The notes: generated by a model not told the origin, from the letters alone. DNA of 64,000 bases from Tsuneonella dongtanensis (GCF_001698205.1 NZ_CP016591.1:1674001-1738000); one strand, 5' to 3'; shown: positions 10,216 through 19,321, numbered from the stretch's first letter. A program made the numbers and translations.

Positions 10216-12357
10216 TTACTCGCCGCCGTCCATCAGCTGCTGCATCAGATAGACCCACTGATAGGCCTGGATTTTCGCGCGCTGGGCGTTGTCGACGCCG
10301 CCCGAGTGGCCGCCGGTCATGTCCTCGAAATAATAGTACGGCTGGCCGTTCGCGCTCATCCGGGCGGCCGCCTTGCGGGCGTGGCTCGGATGGGTGCGGT
10401 CGTCGGCGGTGCTGGCCCAGTAGAACGGAGTGGGGAAATCCACGCCCTTCACCAGCTTCTGGTAGGGGGAGTAGGCCTCGATCCACTTGCGCTGTTCGGG
10501 AATGCGCGGATCGCCGTATTCGCCGATCCACGAAGCGCCGCGGCCGATGTAGGGCAGGCGCAGCATGTCGAAGAGGGGGATCTGCACGATCGCGGCGTTG
10601 AACAGGTCGGGCCGCTGCGTGAACGCGGTTCCGACCAGCAGGCCGCCCTGGCTGCCGCCCATGATGCCGAGGTGCTTCGGACTGGTCAGCCCCCGCTGCA
10701 CGATGTCCTCGCCGATGGCGATGAAATCGTCCCAGGTGCGCTGCTTGTTCTCGCGCATCGCGGTCTGGTGCCAGAGCGGGCCGAACTCGCCGCCGCCGCG
10801 CATGTTGCCCAGCACATAGGCGCCGCCCTTTTCAAGCCAGAGCTTGCCGATCGTGCCCGAATATCCGGGAAGTTCGGACGACTGGAAGCCACCGTAGCCG
10901 TAGAGCAGGGTCGGCGTCTTGCCGTCGAGCTTCACACCCTCCTTCGCGACGACGAAGTAGGGAATCCTGGTTCCGTCCTTGCTGGTCGCCTCGTGCTGGC
11001 TGATCGCAAGGCCGCTCGCGTCGAAGCGCTCGGGACTCGTCTTGATGACCGCCGGGGCGGCGCTGCCGTCCGAATACCAGAGCTGCGAGGGCGTGAGGAA
11101 ATCGGTCGAGGAGAACATGATCTCGCCGGTCTCGTTCGAGGCCGCGGCAATCCCGACGGTGGCATTCTGCGGGAGAGCGACCGGAGACGATGTCCACTTG
11201 CCGTCGGCGAAGTCGAACCGCAACACGCGTCCGCGCACGTTGTCGAGCAGACTGACGTACAGCGCGTCGCGGGTGATCGCGCTGCCGCGCGCCGTCTGCT
11301 TCGGGCCGGGCGCCCAGACGAGCGACTTCGCAGCGCCGTTGGGGTCCGCCAGGAATTCCGCCAGGTCGGCAGAGAGGATCGTGTCCGGAGCATAGGTGGT
11401 GCTGCCGATCGTCCAGGGCTCGTCGGTGCTGAAGATGATGCGGCCGTCGACAATGCCGCCGAAGCCCGCCTTCTTCGGCATGTCGAGCTTGAGCCAGTCG
11501 CCGCCGTGCCAGATGTAATTCTCGCGTTCGAAGAACGATACCCCGCGCCGGGCGGCGCGCGCGTGGATCTTGCCGGTCGCATCGCGCACGAGATAGGCGC
11601 TAGAGGACACGTCCTTGGCGTCGCCGCGGAAGATCTCCGGCGCATCTTCGATCGGCGTGCCGCGCTTCCATTCGCGGGTGGTGAAGGGATACAGGCTCTC
11701 GGTCACGGTGCCGTTGCCGAAGTCGCGGCTGACGAGGAGGGTATCCTCGTCGACCCACTGCACGCTGCCCTGGCTTTCGGGCAGGTAGAACCCGTCCTTC
11801 ACGAAGCTGCGGGTGGTCACGTCGAATTCGCGCAGTTCGGTGGCGTCCTTGCCGCCGTCCGACAGCGCGACCATGCATTTCGTGCCAGCGGGCGGCAGGC
11901 AGCTCATGCCCTTGTAGACCCACTCGCGGCCCTCGGCCTTGGCGAGCGCATCGATGTCGAGGATCGTTTCCCACACCGGATTGTCGGTGCGGTAGCTGTC
12001 GAGCGTGGTCACCCGGACGAGGCCGCGCGGGTTCGTGGCGTCCTGCCAGTAATTGACCATGCCGTAGCTGGCGAAGCCGACGCCGGGGATGCGGTCCTTG
12101 GCGTCGAGGATGGCAAGCGCGTCTGCCTGCAGTTGCGCGAACCGCGGGTCCTCGCCCAGGGTCTGTGCGACCCTCTCGTTCTGGGCGCGGACCCAGGCGA
12201 GCGCTTCCTCGCTACGGGTTTCCTCGAGCCACAGGAACGGGTCATCGCTGGCCGCTTCGGTCGGGTCGACGGTTTCGGCGGGGTTGTTGGTCTGCGCGTT
12301 GGCGGCGGCGGAAAAGGTCATGGCAACCGCGATGGCGGTTGCGGAAACGAGTTTCAA
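10216..12357 (-). CDS. secreted prolyl oligopeptidase (S9A)
   Basis: Serine peptidase cleaving short peptides after proline, 713 aa as called here. A signal peptide (MKLVSATAIAVAMTFSAAANAQ) implies periplasmic export. The N-terminal beta-propeller is followed by the alpha/beta-hydrolase domain. The catalytic Ser is in GGSQGG (about residue 569), Asp in ADDRTHP (about 651) and His in GGHSGG (about 683). I choose the TTG at 12357 as start: it gives the signal peptide directly, has an AGGGAG ribosome-binding site 7 nt before it, and overlaps the upstream stop as TTGA. Confidence 0.9.
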   Translation of the reverse strand: MKLVSATAIAVAMTFSAAANAQTNNPAETVDPTEAASDDPFLWLEETRSEEALAWVRAQNERVAQTLGEDPRFAQLQADALAILDAKDRIPGVGFASYGMVNYWQDATNPRGLVRVTTLDSYRTDNPVWETILDIDALAKAEGREWVYKGMSCLPPAGTKCMVALSDGGKDATELREFDVTTRSFVKDGFYLPESQGSVQWVDEDTLLVSRDFGNGTVTESLYPFTTREWKRGTPIEDAPEIFRGDAKDVSSSAYLVRDATGKIHARAARRGVSFFERENYIWHGGDWLKLDMPKKAGFGGIVDGRIIFSTDEPWTIGSTTYAPDTILSADLAEFLADPNGAAKSLVWAPGPKQTARGSAITRDALYVSLLDNVRGRVLRFDFADGKWTSSPVALPQNATVGIAAASNETGEIMFSSTDFLTPSQLWYSDGSAAPAVIKTSPERFDASGLAISQHEATSKDGTRIPYFVVAKEGVKLDGKTPTLLYGYGGFQSSELPGYSGTIGKLWLEKGGAYVLGNMRGGGEFGPLWHQTAMRENKQRTWDDFIAIGEDIVQRGLTSPKHLGIMGGSQGGLLVGTAFTQRPDLFNAAIVQIPLFDMLRLPYIGRGASWIGEYGDPRIPEQRKWIEAYSPYQKLVKGVDFPTPFYWASTADDRTHPSHARKAAARMSANGQPYYYFEDMTGGHSGGVDNAQRAKIQAYQWVYLMQQLMDGGE

Positions 12358-12935
12358 CGGGGATCTCCCTGCGACTGGAAGCGGCACCCTAGCGGCGCGT
12401 CCGCGAGAGGCAACCGTCGTTCGTCGATCGGCCCTGTCACACCGAAACGGGTATTCGCGAAAACTCGCCGGTCCTCCTCCCGCTCGTCCCGGTCGATGCT
12501 CGCGCACACCGCATCGTGCCGCCGCAAGGCGCGCAAGAGCGTTGTATTATCGGCCTTTCTCGCGATACCGACGACTTGCCCCATGTGCAGCACCGGCTTG
12601 ACGCGGCCGATCTCCACGCGGTGCCGGAGCGTTGGATTCGTGACCTTGCGGTAATCGATCGGGGGCGGGGTGGGCCGCCCGGTGCCCGGGTGGGTCAGCA
12701 CCCGGTCCCATTCGTAGGCGAAGCCTTCGGCTCCGTCACGCGCGCGCAGTCGATACGCCGACTTCGGCGACATTCCGACGCCACGCGCCGCAGCAGTAAC
12801 CGACCCCGTGAGGTAGAGATACGCCAGGAAATGGCACTGCCGCACGATGCTCCACCCGTCGCACCGGGCGCGAACCGGCACCGGATGGAAGAACCCCGGC
12901 TTGCGGCGGACACGATGGGCAGGCGAGTGCGACAT
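12354..12935 (-). CDS. HTH protein of a sphingomonad-specific family
   Basis: 193 aa, basic N-terminus, then a helix-turn-helix-like segment around residues 38-75 with GSVTAAARGVGMSPKSAYRL. The C-terminal half has RKADNTTLLRALRRHDA. Similar short proteins are frequent in Sphingomonadales genomes without a known target; I recognise the family style but not a function. Its TGA overlaps the TTG start of the prolyl oligopeptidase by 4 nt, so the two are likely co-transcribed. Confidence 0.7.
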   Translation of the reverse strand: MSHSPAHRVRRKPGFFHPVPVRARCDGWSIVRQCHFLAYLYLTGSVTAAARGVGMSPKSAYRLRARDGAEGFAYEWDRVLTHPGTGRPTPPPIDYRKVTNPTLRHRVEIGRVKPVLHMGQVVGIARKADNTTLLRALRRHDAVCASIDRDEREEDRRVFANTRFGVTGPIDERRLPLADAPLGCRFQSQGDPR

Positions 12936-13014
12936 CCACGAGGGTAGGGCACAACGCGTGGGGTGTAGGAAAGCGGTTTTCGGCGGCTATTGGGGTGGAA
13001 AGCTGCCATTCTTG

Positions 13015-13464
13015 TTAGGTAGAGAACTGCACCTCTGCCTCACTCGCCAGTCCATCTGCCAAGCTTAGCAGGGCAGCCGCAAATGGGGCCAAGTCGCTAT
13101 ACGCTCCGAGGAAACGAAGCGTGGCTTGGCATTCGAGAGTTTGTTCAGACGCACCCCAAACCTCATTCGCTAAGCGAACGGTGAAACGTAACCTGCCAAG
13201 TGCGTCGTATGGGGCAACATCAATCCCGAGGTGCACTTCCGTGAGACCGGCAGCATCCGCCCCGTCTGTCCAGAAACCGCCAGCCAGCGAAGGCGGATTA
13301 TTAGCATCGAGGGGGTAAGCGGCAAGTGCTTGCGCGAAAGCCCGGATGTCATCTCTGTTAAACCAAGCGCTGCCCCGACCCGAATAGTGGTCGTGCGAGC
13401 ACGTCGCGATTAGCTCACCGTGCCATTTGTCTTCAGGTGCAAAGCGCAGATGGAGCAAAGTCAT
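13015..13464 (-). CDS. hypothetical protein
   Basis: 149 aa, starting MTLLHLRFAPEDKWHGE. No signal peptide or membrane segment is visible. It is a compact mixed alpha/beta sequence with no motif I can name. Base composition is visibly less GC-rich than the neighbours. Between it and the next small gene lies the 13490 hairpin-repeat copy, suggesting an inserted or mobile segment. An antitoxin- or immunity-like role is possible but nothing in the sequence shows it. Confidence 0.65.
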   Translation of the reverse strand: MTLLHLRFAPEDKWHGELIATCSHDHYSGRGSAWFNRDDIRAFAQALAAYPLDANNPPSLAGGFWTDGADAAGLTEVHLGIDVAPYDALGRLRFTVRLANEVWGASEQTLECQATLRFLGAYSDLAPFAAALLSLADGLASEAEVQFST

Positions 13465-13489
13465 GAGGCAAGCTTACGGTCTCACGCCA

Positions 13490-13530
13490 TGTCCGCAATG
13501 GGGTCGTTTACTGACAAGCGGCTTTCGGGT
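13490..13530. repeat. degenerate copy of the TGTCCGC hairpin repeat
   Basis: TGTCCGC followed by a 14-nt loop (AATGGGGTCGTTTA) and CTGACAA, a decayed version of the GCGGACA right arm seen intact at 14084. CGGCTTTC follows. The loop matches the 14063 copy closely, so this is the same dispersed element with one arm lost. Confidence 0.65.
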
Positions 13531-13613
13531 TGCGAAGCGCGAAACCAGCCTGTCGGCTTCTGGCTTGCGCCGGACTCGGTGCGAACGTCTGATGAGAGGG
13601 TGGAAGGCCGACA

Positions 13614-14036
13614 TTAGTCAGTGGCCAGGCCCCCGCCGCCCAGCGCGATCACAGTAAGGCCGTTCTGGCCTCCGATCACGGCTTGCCAACCTTCGTAACC
13701 GGACGAGTTATTGAAGAAGTCGAGACGGGCACCGCCGTCAAAGACCACGCGCAAATCGGCTGTGCCTGCATCAACTTCAACGCCCACAACCTTTTGGCTG
13801 TTGAGCAACTCGTTGCTGCGGGCCTGTCCGTCCACCGGCTGGCCGAGGCCAAACCATTGACCATCATCTTCGTGGCCGTGTGCAATAATACCATCGGCGG
13901 TTACAACGCGCCAAGGGACCGAGGCAGCGATGCTGTTACCTTCGCCGAAGTCAAAGACCCAATCAGCTTCTCGGCGCGCGACGCGGCACTCCCGGTCTCG
14001 AAGGGCAGCGGCAAGCGTTACAGCAGGTGTTTGCAT
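13614..14036 (-). CDS. hypothetical protein (DUF6188-like appearance)
   Basis: 140 aa starting MQTPAVTLAAALRDREC. All-beta-looking sequence with conserved-looking stretches IAASVPWRVV and FFNNSSGYEGWQ. It resembles small bacterial proteins grouped as DUF6188, but that assignment is from memory of the pattern and weak. A longer in-frame upstream reading is a shadow of gmk and was rejected. Hairpin-repeat copies lie on both sides, at 13490 and 14063. Confidence 0.6.
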   Translation of the reverse strand: MQTPAVTLAAALRDRECRVARREADWVFDFGEGNSIAASVPWRVVTADGIIAHGHEDDGQWFGLGQPVDGQARSNELLNSQKVVGVEVDAGTADLRVVFDGGARLDFFNNSSGYEGWQAVIGGQNGLTVIALGGGGLATD

Positions 14037-14062
14037 CCCTCGAACATCCCACGCGTCCCCAA

Positions 14063-14090
14063 TGTCCGCAATGGGAGTCGTTAGCGGACA
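14063..14090. repeat. intact TGTCCGC hairpin repeat
   Basis: Perfect 7-bp inverted repeat TGTCCGC (14063-14069) / GCGGACA (14084-14090) around a 14-nt loop, followed by GTCCGCTTTCC. The same architecture and loop length recur at 26364-26391. It sits between two leftward genes and could terminate gmk transcription, though no U-tract follows on either strand. Confidence 0.75.
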
Positions 14091-14116
14091 GTCCGCTTTC
14101 CCGCCCAGTAGCAGCC

Positions 14117-14761
14117 CTAACTCCCCATCAGCTCCCGCACGAACGGGATCAGTCCGGTCTGCCGCGTGCGTTCCATGCGTTCGGCGTGGAGGATTTCCTG
14201 CACCTTGCGGAAGCACGCTTCGACATCGTCGTTGATCACGACGTACTCGTACTCGGCCCAGTGGCTGATTTCGCCGCGGGCGCGGTCCATGCGGCTCTCG
14301 ATGACGTCGGCGCTGTCCTGCGCGCGCGCTTCGAGCCGGCGGCGGAGTTCGGGAAGGCTGGGGGGCAGGATGAACACGCTGACCACGTCCTGCCGGTCTT
14401 TCTGGTAGAGCTGCTGGGTGCCCTGCCAGTCGATGTCGAACAGAAAGTCCTGCCCCTGCTTCAGCGCTTCGCGGATATGCCCCTTGGGTGTGCCGTAGCG
14501 GTGGCCGAAGACGTGCGCCCATTCGTAGAAATCGTCCTCCTCGACCATGCGGTCGAAGTCGGCGTCGCTCACGAAGTGGTAGTGGACACCGTCGATCTCA
14601 CCCGGGCGGGGGCTGCGGGTGGTGCAGCTGACCGAAAGCTTGATGCTGTCGTCGGCGTCGAGCAGCATCCGGCTGATCGTGGTCTTGCCCGCACCGGACG
14701 GCGAGGACAAAACGAACATGAGCCCGCGACGCTTCAGGGCTTGCGATTGGGTATCGGCCAT
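14117..14761 (-). CDS. gmk: guanylate kinase
   Basis: ATP:GMP phosphotransferase, 214 aa, essential cytosolic enzyme of GTP and dGTP supply. P-loop SPSGAGKTTISRML lies near residue 19. The GMP-binding segment TTRSPRPGEIDGVHYHF and the YGTPKGHI and EIVDWQG-equivalent (LFDIDWQGTQQL) blocks are all present. The N-terminal extension MADTQSQALKRRG is usual for alphaproteobacteria. It follows a conserved small gene and sspB on the same strand. Confidence 0.97.
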   Translation of the reverse strand: MADTQSQALKRRGLMFVLSSPSGAGKTTISRMLLDADDSIKLSVSCTTRSPRPGEIDGVHYHFVSDADFDRMVEEDDFYEWAHVFGHRYGTPKGHIREALKQGQDFLFDIDWQGTQQLYQKDRQDVVSVFILPPSLPELRRRLEARAQDSADVIESRMDRARGEISHWAEYEYVVINDDVEACFRKVQEILHAERMERTRQTGLIPFVRELMGS

Positions 14762-14810
14762 GCGCGCTCTTGCGCAGGGTGGCGGGCTCGAATCAACCCT
14801 TCCGGAAGGT

Positions 14811-15263
14811 TCAATCCTCCGCCATCTTCCTCAGCGTCTTGTCGCCCGACCGCTTTGCCGTGCGTTTGGACTGCCCGCGGTCGTAGAGCGTCTTAGCGAC
14901 GAGTCCGCCGCCGACCAGCAGCGCGCCGGGCAGCGAGCGGGTGGCGAGCCGGGCGATGAGCGAGCTCACCAGCGCTTGCCCGATGCTGCGGTTCTCGATG
15001 ATCGCCTTGGCCCCGCTACCGCCATAGCGGCCGCGCAGCAGTCCCTTTTCCATCGTATGGCGCACCACGCGGCCCGCCGCGCGCATTGCGATGTCGTGGA
15101 TGATGAGGTTGGTGGCCGGGTTCTCGCTGGGGCCGGGCACATCGGTCTCGGCGTCGGTCGTCGCGGCGAGCGCCTTGCTCACGCCCTTCGCGCCGACGTC
15201 GGTCACCGCGCCGGAGCCTTCGCCGCTATTTTTCTTTAACGTTTTCGTGGACTTGCGCGCCAT
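14811..15263 (-). CDS. conserved hypothetical protein
   Basis: 150 aa. A Lys-rich N-terminus (MARKSTKTLKKNSGEG) leads into a middle region with RVVRHTMEKGLLRGRYG and a Gly/Ala-rich weakly hydrophobic stretch ATRSLPGALLVGGGLVAKTL. It lies between sspB and gmk on the same strand; short proteins of this type are common beside sspB in sphingomonads. Possibly a membrane-associated or nucleoid-adjacent basic protein; no function can be given. The start was set at 15263 because longer starts lie inside sspB. Confidence 0.7.
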   Translation of the reverse strand: MARKSTKTLKKNSGEGSGAVTDVGAKGVSKALAATTDAETDVPGPSENPATNLIIHDIAMRAAGRVVRHTMEKGLLRGRYGGSGAKAIIENRSIGQALVSSLIARLATRSLPGALLVGGGLVAKTLYDRGQSKRTAKRSGDKTLRKMAED

Positions 15264-15300
15264 GCCGCTCCCCTGTGGCGCGGCGCCAATGGCCGCGCGG

Positions 15301-15804
15301 CTACTTCTTGCGGCCAAAATCGACCGTGACGACGTTGGAACCGTCGTCGCTTTCGGAAACGGCCGGGTGGGGCCCGCGTTCCGAACCGTCGTTTTCGGCT
15401 TCCTCGTGCGTTTCGGGTGCCATGTCGGCGACGGTCGCCTGGAACTGCAGCCCAAAGTCGACCGCCGGGTCCACGAACGCGGTGATTGCGCCGAACGGAA
15501 TGTCGAGCTTGGCAGGCACCTGGTTGAAGGTGAGGCTGACGGTGAAGCCTTCCTCGTCCACCGCAAGGTCCCAGAATTTGTTCTGGAGCACGATCGTCAT
15601 CTCGTCCGAGAATCGCTCGCGCAGGTGCTTGGGGATGTCGACCCCCGGCGCGCCGGTCTTGAAGGTGATGTAGAAATGATGGTTGCCTGGCAGCGTGCCG
15701 CCCGCGGCCTCGACCTCTCCCAGCACCCGGCCGACGACCGCGCGCAGCGCCTCCTGCACGATCTCGTCGTAGGGGATCAGGCTGTCGGGTGTCTCGTCGG
15801 TCAT
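15301..15804 (-). CDS. sspB: SspB family ClpXP adaptor
   Basis: Adaptor that binds ssrA-tagged substrates and delivers them to ClpXP; 167 aa. The folded domain (residues 10-125) has [18 protein letters not shown] and [13 protein letters not shown], typical of the alphaproteobacterial SspB group. The acidic linker ends in [11 protein letters not shown], the C-terminal ClpX-docking tail. The start at MTDETPDSL was preferred over a further 15-codon upstream extension. It is divergent from hisB, separated by 116 bp. Confidence 0.92.
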   Translation of the reverse strand: MTDETPDSLIPYDEIVQEALRAVVGRVLGEVEAAGGTLPGNHHFYITFKTGAPGVDIPKHLRERFSDEMTIVLQNKFWDLAVDEEGFTVSLTFNQVPAKLDIPFGAITAFVDPAVDFGLQFQATVADMAPETHEEAENDGSERGPHPAVSESDDGSNVVTVDFGRKK

Positions 15805-15920
15805 CGCCCGCGACGATTGGCGGTGCGGCGCGATGCGGTCAAGCCGCAAAAGCCCGATGCGCCGGCTCCCAAGCGCGGATTGCTTGCGCCCGCGCTGCTG
15901 CTGCGTATAGGCCGCAGCCC

Positions 15921-16514
15921 ATGCGAACCGGACGGATCGAGCGCAACACGAGCGAGACGAAGATTCTCGTCGAGGTCAATCTCGACGGGACCGGCACGTA
16001 CTCGGTCGAGACGGGGATCGGCTTCCTCGATCACATGGTCGAGCAGTTCAGCCGCCACTCGCTTATCGATGTGACGATGAAGGTCGACGGCGACCTTCAT
16101 GTCGACCAGCACCACACGACCGAAGACAGCGCGATCGCGCTCGGTCAGGCGCTGCTCCAGGCGCTCGGCGACAAGGGCGGGATCGGCCGGTACGGGCAGG
16201 CCTTCTCCCCGATGGACGAGACGCTGAGCCGGGTCGCGCTCGATATTTCGGGCCGGCCCTACCTCGTCTGGCGAGCCGGATTCAGCCAGGAAAAGCTCGG
16301 CGAGTGGGATACCGAGCTGATCGAGCACTGGTTCCACTCGGTCAGCCAGGCCTGCGGCATCACGCTCCACTGCGAGCTGATCTACGGCACCAACAACCAC
16401 CACATCTGCGAATCGCTCTACAAGGGTTTTGCCCGCGCGATGCGGCAGGCGGTCGAGTTGGACCCCCGCAAGGGCGGGGCGGTGCCCAGCACCAAGGGGC
16501 AGCTCGGTGGTTAG
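15921..16514 (+). CDS. hisB: imidazoleglycerol-phosphate dehydratase
   Basis: Sixth step of histidine synthesis, removing water from imidazole glycerol phosphate; 197 aa, monofunctional form. Manganese-ligand motifs are visible: [17 protein letters not shown] and NNHHICE. It opens the his operon, divergent from sspB. The ATG at 15921 gives the standard N-terminus [15 protein letters not shown]; the longer in-frame reading upstream overlaps sspB. Confidence 0.97.
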   Translation: MRTGRIERNTSETKILVEVNLDGTGTYSVETGIGFLDHMVEQFSRHSLIDVTMKVDGDLHVDQHHTTEDSAIALGQALLQALGDKGGIGRYGQAFSPMDETLSRVALDISGRPYLVWRAGFSQEKLGEWDTELIEHWFHSVSQACGITLHCELIYGTNNHHICESLYKGFARAMRQAVELDPRKGGAVPSTKGQLGG

Positions 16515-16523
16515 CGCAGCAAC

Positions 16524-16618
16524 GGGCGCATCGCGCCCGCAAGGCCGAACGGCCGCCCGCAGCGGGGGCAGCTTCGCTGCCCGTCTAGCGAGGACCGCGC
16601 CCGCGGAGGCGGGTGCGG
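16524..16618 (+). other. hairpin cluster in the hisB-hisH spacer
   Basis: Four consecutive inverted repeats fill this otherwise empty 113-bp spacer. They are GGGCGC/GCGCCC (16524-16538), GGCC/GGCC (16543-16554), GGGCAGC/GCTGCCC with loop TTC (16566-16582), and a 10-bp stem with one G-U pair (16595-16618). The last ends 9 nt before the hisH ATG and covers the upstream leader. They may affect mRNA stability or hisH translation, or be remnants of REP-like elements. Confidence 0.6.
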
Positions 16619-16627
16619 GAAACTAGG

Positions 16628-17257
16628 ATGTCCGAGGCGATAGCGCTCATCGATTACGGCGCGGGCAACCTTCACTCGGTCCACAACGCGCTGCAGGCTG
16701 CGGGCGCGGGCCATGTCCACGTCACCGCCGATCCCAAGATCGTGCGCGGCGCGCGCCGGATCGTCCTGCCGGGGGTGGGTTCCTTCAAGGCCTGTGCGCA
16801 CGGGTTGAAGGCCATTCCAGGGCTGGTCGAGGCGCTCGAGGACCGGGTCCTGCACGTCGGCGTCCCTTTCCTCGGCATCTGTGTCGGGATGCAGCTGCTC
16901 GCCACGCGGGGCAAGGAGCACGGCGTGACCAAGGGGCTCGGCTGGATCGCGGGTGAAGTGCGCCCGATCGAGCGTACGGATCCGGCGATCAAGGTGCCGC
17001 ACATGGGCTGGAACGACGTTCGCCCGATGCCCCATCATGACGGTGCCGAGCTGATCGAGGCGGGAGAAGCCTACTTCCTGCACTCCTATCACTTCGCGGT
17101 GGCCGAGGGGCGCGACGTCGCCGCGATGACCGACCACGGCGGCGGACTCGTCGCCGCGGTCGCGCGCGACAACATACTCGGCGTGCAGTTCCACCCGGAA
17201 AAGAGCCAGGCCTACGGCCTCGGCCTGCTCGCCCGCTTCCTGGAGTGGAACCCGTGA
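16628..17257 (+). CDS. hisH: imidazole glycerol phosphate synthase, glutaminase subunit
   Basis: Class-I glutamine amidotransferase that supplies ammonia to HisF; 209 aa. The oxyanion strand/nucleophile region contains PFLGICVGMQLL with the catalytic Cys, and the His-Glu pair is in GVQFHPEKSQ near the C-terminus. IDYGAGNLHSV at the N-terminus is diagnostic. The last 4 nt overlap the hisA GTG start. Confidence 0.97.
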   Translation: MSEAIALIDYGAGNLHSVHNALQAAGAGHVHVTADPKIVRGARRIVLPGVGSFKACAHGLKAIPGLVEALEDRVLHVGVPFLGICVGMQLLATRGKEHGVTKGLGWIAGEVRPIERTDPAIKVPHMGWNDVRPMPHHDGAELIEAGEAYFLHSYHFAVAEGRDVAAMTDHGGGLVAAVARDNILGVQFHPEKSQAYGLGLLARFLEWNP

Positions 17258-17982
17258 TCGTCTTCCCCGCGATCGACCTGAAAGGCGGCGAGGTCGTCCG
17301 GCTGGCCGAAGGCGACATGGCCCGCGCCACCGTCTATGGCGACGACCCCGCAGCGCAGGCCATGCTTTTTGCCGAGGCCGGGGCCGAACACCTTCACGTG
17401 GTTGACCTCGACGGCTCGTTCGCGGGGCGCGCCGAAAACCGCACGGCGGTCGAGGCGATCGTCGCGGCCTTTCCCGGCTACGTCCAACTCGGCGGAGGCA
17501 TCCGCAACCGCGAGGCGGTGGAGGGCTGGTTCGACCTCGGCGTGGCGCGGGTGGTCATGGGCTCGGCGGCTTTGAAGGACCCGCAGTTCGTGAAGGACAT
17601 GGCCAAGGAGTTCGAGGGCGGCATCGTCGTCGCGGTCGACGCGAAGGACGGCATGGTCGCGACCGAGGGCTGGGCCGATGTCTCCGACGTGGCGGTGGTC
17701 GATCTCGCCCGCCGCTTCGAGGATGCCGGCGTTGCCAGCCTGCTGTTCACCGACATCGGCCGCGACGGACTCTTGAAGGGCGTCAACATCGACGCGACGC
17801 TCGACCTCGCGCGGCGAGTGGACATTCCGGTGATCGCCAGCGGCGGCGTGAAGGGCCTCGACGATATCCACGTCCTCTCGCTTCACGCCCGTGACGGGAT
17901 CGAGGGCGTCATCACTGGCCGCGCGCTTTACGAAGGTCGGCTCGATCTCGCCGCAGCTATCGCAATGGCAAGCCGGGCATGA
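17254..17982 (+). CDS. hisA: ProFAR isomerase
   Basis: Converts ProFAR to PRFAR in histidine synthesis; (beta/alpha)8 barrel of 242 aa. Starts [17 protein letters not shown] with the catalytic Asp in AIDLKGG, and the second-half Asp in FTDIGRDG. I use the GTG at 17254, overlapping the hisH stop as GTGA, because it gives the family N-terminus exactly; a GTG three codons earlier is less likely. Confidence 0.96.
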   Translation: MIVFPAIDLKGGEVVRLAEGDMARATVYGDDPAAQAMLFAEAGAEHLHVVDLDGSFAGRAENRTAVEAIVAAFPGYVQLGGGIRNREAVEGWFDLGVARVVMGSAALKDPQFVKDMAKEFEGGIVVAVDAKDGMVATEGWADVSDVAVVDLARRFEDAGVASLLFTDIGRDGLLKGVNIDATLDLARRVDIPVIASGGVKGLDDIHVLSLHARDGIEGVITGRALYEGRLDLAAAIAMASRA

Positions 17983-18737
17983 CCGTCCGCATCCGCGTCA
18001 TCCCCTGCCTCGACGTGCGCGACGGGCGCGTGGTCAAGGGCGTCAATTTCGTCGACCTCAAGGACGCCGGCGACCCGGTCGAGCAGGCACAGGCCTACGA
18101 CCGGGCGGGGGCGGACGAACTCTGCTTCCTCGACATCTCGGCCAGCCACGAGGGGCGCGGGACGCTGCTCGACGTCGTGCGGCGCACGGCGGAGGTGTGC
18201 TTCATGCCGCTCACGGTCGGCGGCGGGGTGCGCTCGGTCGAGGATGCGCGTGCGCTACTGCTTGCCGGTGCGGACAAGGTGGCGGTGAACTCGGCGGCGG
18301 TCGCGCGGCCCGAGCTGGTCGGCGAGATCGCTGCAAAATTCGGCAGCCAGTGCGTGGTCGCCAGCGTCGACGCGCGGCGCAGCGGGGCGGGGTGGCAGAT
18401 CTTCACCCACGGCGGGCGCAAGCCGACTCACCTCGACGCGGTCGAACATGCGGTCAGGCTCGCCGAGCTTGGCGCGGGCGAACTGCTCGTCACCTCGATG
18501 GACGGCGACGGAACCCAGGCCGGTTACGACCTCGCGCTCACCCGCGAGATCGCCGATGCGGTTTCCGTCCCGGTCATCGCCAGCGGCGGTGTGGGGACGC
18601 TCCAGCATCTCGTCGAAGGCGTAACCGAAGGCCACGCAAGCGCGGTGCTGGCCGCCAGCATCTTCCATTTCGGCACCCACACCATTGCCGAGGCGCACGA
18701 CGCGCTGCGCGCCGCCGGATTGCCCGCGCGCGCCTGA
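17979..18737 (+). CDS. hisF: imidazole glycerol phosphate synthase, cyclase subunit
   Basis: Barrel enzyme forming imidazole glycerol phosphate and AICAR from PRFAR plus HisH-derived ammonia; 252 aa. Catalytic aspartates are in [13 protein letters not shown] and [13 protein letters not shown]. The phosphate-binding loops VGGGVRS and ASGGVGT are present. ATGA overlap with hisA. Confidence 0.97.
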   Translation: MTVRIRVIPCLDVRDGRVVKGVNFVDLKDAGDPVEQAQAYDRAGADELCFLDISASHEGRGTLLDVVRRTAEVCFMPLTVGGGVRSVEDARALLLAGADKVAVNSAAVARPELVGEIAAKFGSQCVVASVDARRSGAGWQIFTHGGRKPTHLDAVEHAVRLAELGAGELLVTSMDGDGTQAGYDLALTREIADAVSVPVIASGGVGTLQHLVEGVTEGHASAVLAASIFHFGTHTIAEAHDALRAAGLPARA

Positions 18738-18807
18738 TCGTCCCGACGTGGGACGAGCGCGACTGCGACATTGGCAAACCCGTCCGCCTGGCCATGGGGG
18801 AGGGGTC

Positions 18808-18963
18808 ATGCGCGATGCCTTCACGCTCTTTCTGCTCGTACTGCCCGCGCCCGCGATGGCGGCCAGCACGGCGGTGGCCGAACCATCCAACCTGATGCTG
18901 TTCGGTCTAGGCGTGCTCGGCGTAGTCGTCGGGCGCCAGACTTCGCGCCGCAAGCGCGACTGA
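18808..18963 (+). CDS. 51-aa PEP-CTERM-like microprotein
   Basis: Tiny protein with an N-terminal signal peptide (FTLFLLVLPAPAMAAS) and, immediately after, a sorting-signal-like tail: EPSN, a hydrophobic helix LMLFGLGVLGVVVG and a basic end RRKRD. The layout matches the PEP-CTERM exosortase signal, with almost no mature domain between. It sits between hisF and hisE. A ribosome-binding site GGGAGGGG lies just before the ATG. Exosortase is not in this window. It may be a membrane microprotein rather than a sorted one. Confidence 0.65.
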   Translation: MRDAFTLFLLVLPAPAMAASTAVAEPSNLMLFGLGVLGVVVGRQTSRRKRD

Positions 18964-19003
18964 TGGCTTGACGGCGGCACCGCGCCGCCGCCATGCGGGC
19001 GTC

Positions 19004-19321
19004 ATGGATACGCTTTCGCGCCTCGAACGGACGATCGCCGGCCGGCTGGCCGATGGAGACGCGCAGTCGAGCTACGTCGCGCAGCTCCATGCGCGCGGGG
19101 CGGCGGTGATTGCCCGCAAGCTGGGCGAGGAAGCGGTCGAAGCCGTTGTCGCCGCGCTGTCTGGGAGCCGCGAGGACCTGACCGCAGAGGCCGCGGACGT
19201 CCTGTTCCACCTTCTCGTCCTGCTGGCGGAAAAAGGTGTTCCGCTGTCCGACGTTCTCGCCGAGCTCGACCGTCGCGAGGGTACATCGGGCCTCGACGAG
19301 AAAGCCAGCCGGAGCTCCTGA
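19004..19321 (+). CDS. hisE: phosphoribosyl-ATP pyrophosphohydrolase
   Basis: Second step of histidine synthesis, PR-ATP to PR-AMP; 105 aa, all-helical MazG-like fold. The metal-binding EExxE/ExxD pattern appears as KLGEEAVEAVVAAL and LTAEAADVLFHLLVLL. The stop overlaps the HIT gene start by one base (TGATG). Confidence 0.95.
   Translation: MDTLSRLERTIAGRLADGDAQSSYVAQLHARGAAVIARKLGEEAVEAVVAALSGSREDLTAEAADVLFHLLVLLAEKGVPLSDVLAELDRREGTSGLDEKASRSS

Noticed and set aside
10153-12654. Long plus-strand open frame opposite the prolyl oligopeptidase
   Set aside because: Shadow of a clearly coding minus-strand gene with catalytic triad and signal peptide.
13465-13613. Short plus-strand open frames giving SAMGSFTDKRLSGCEAR-like peptides
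   Set aside because: They are translations of the dispersed intergenic repeat, not conserved proteins with a start context.
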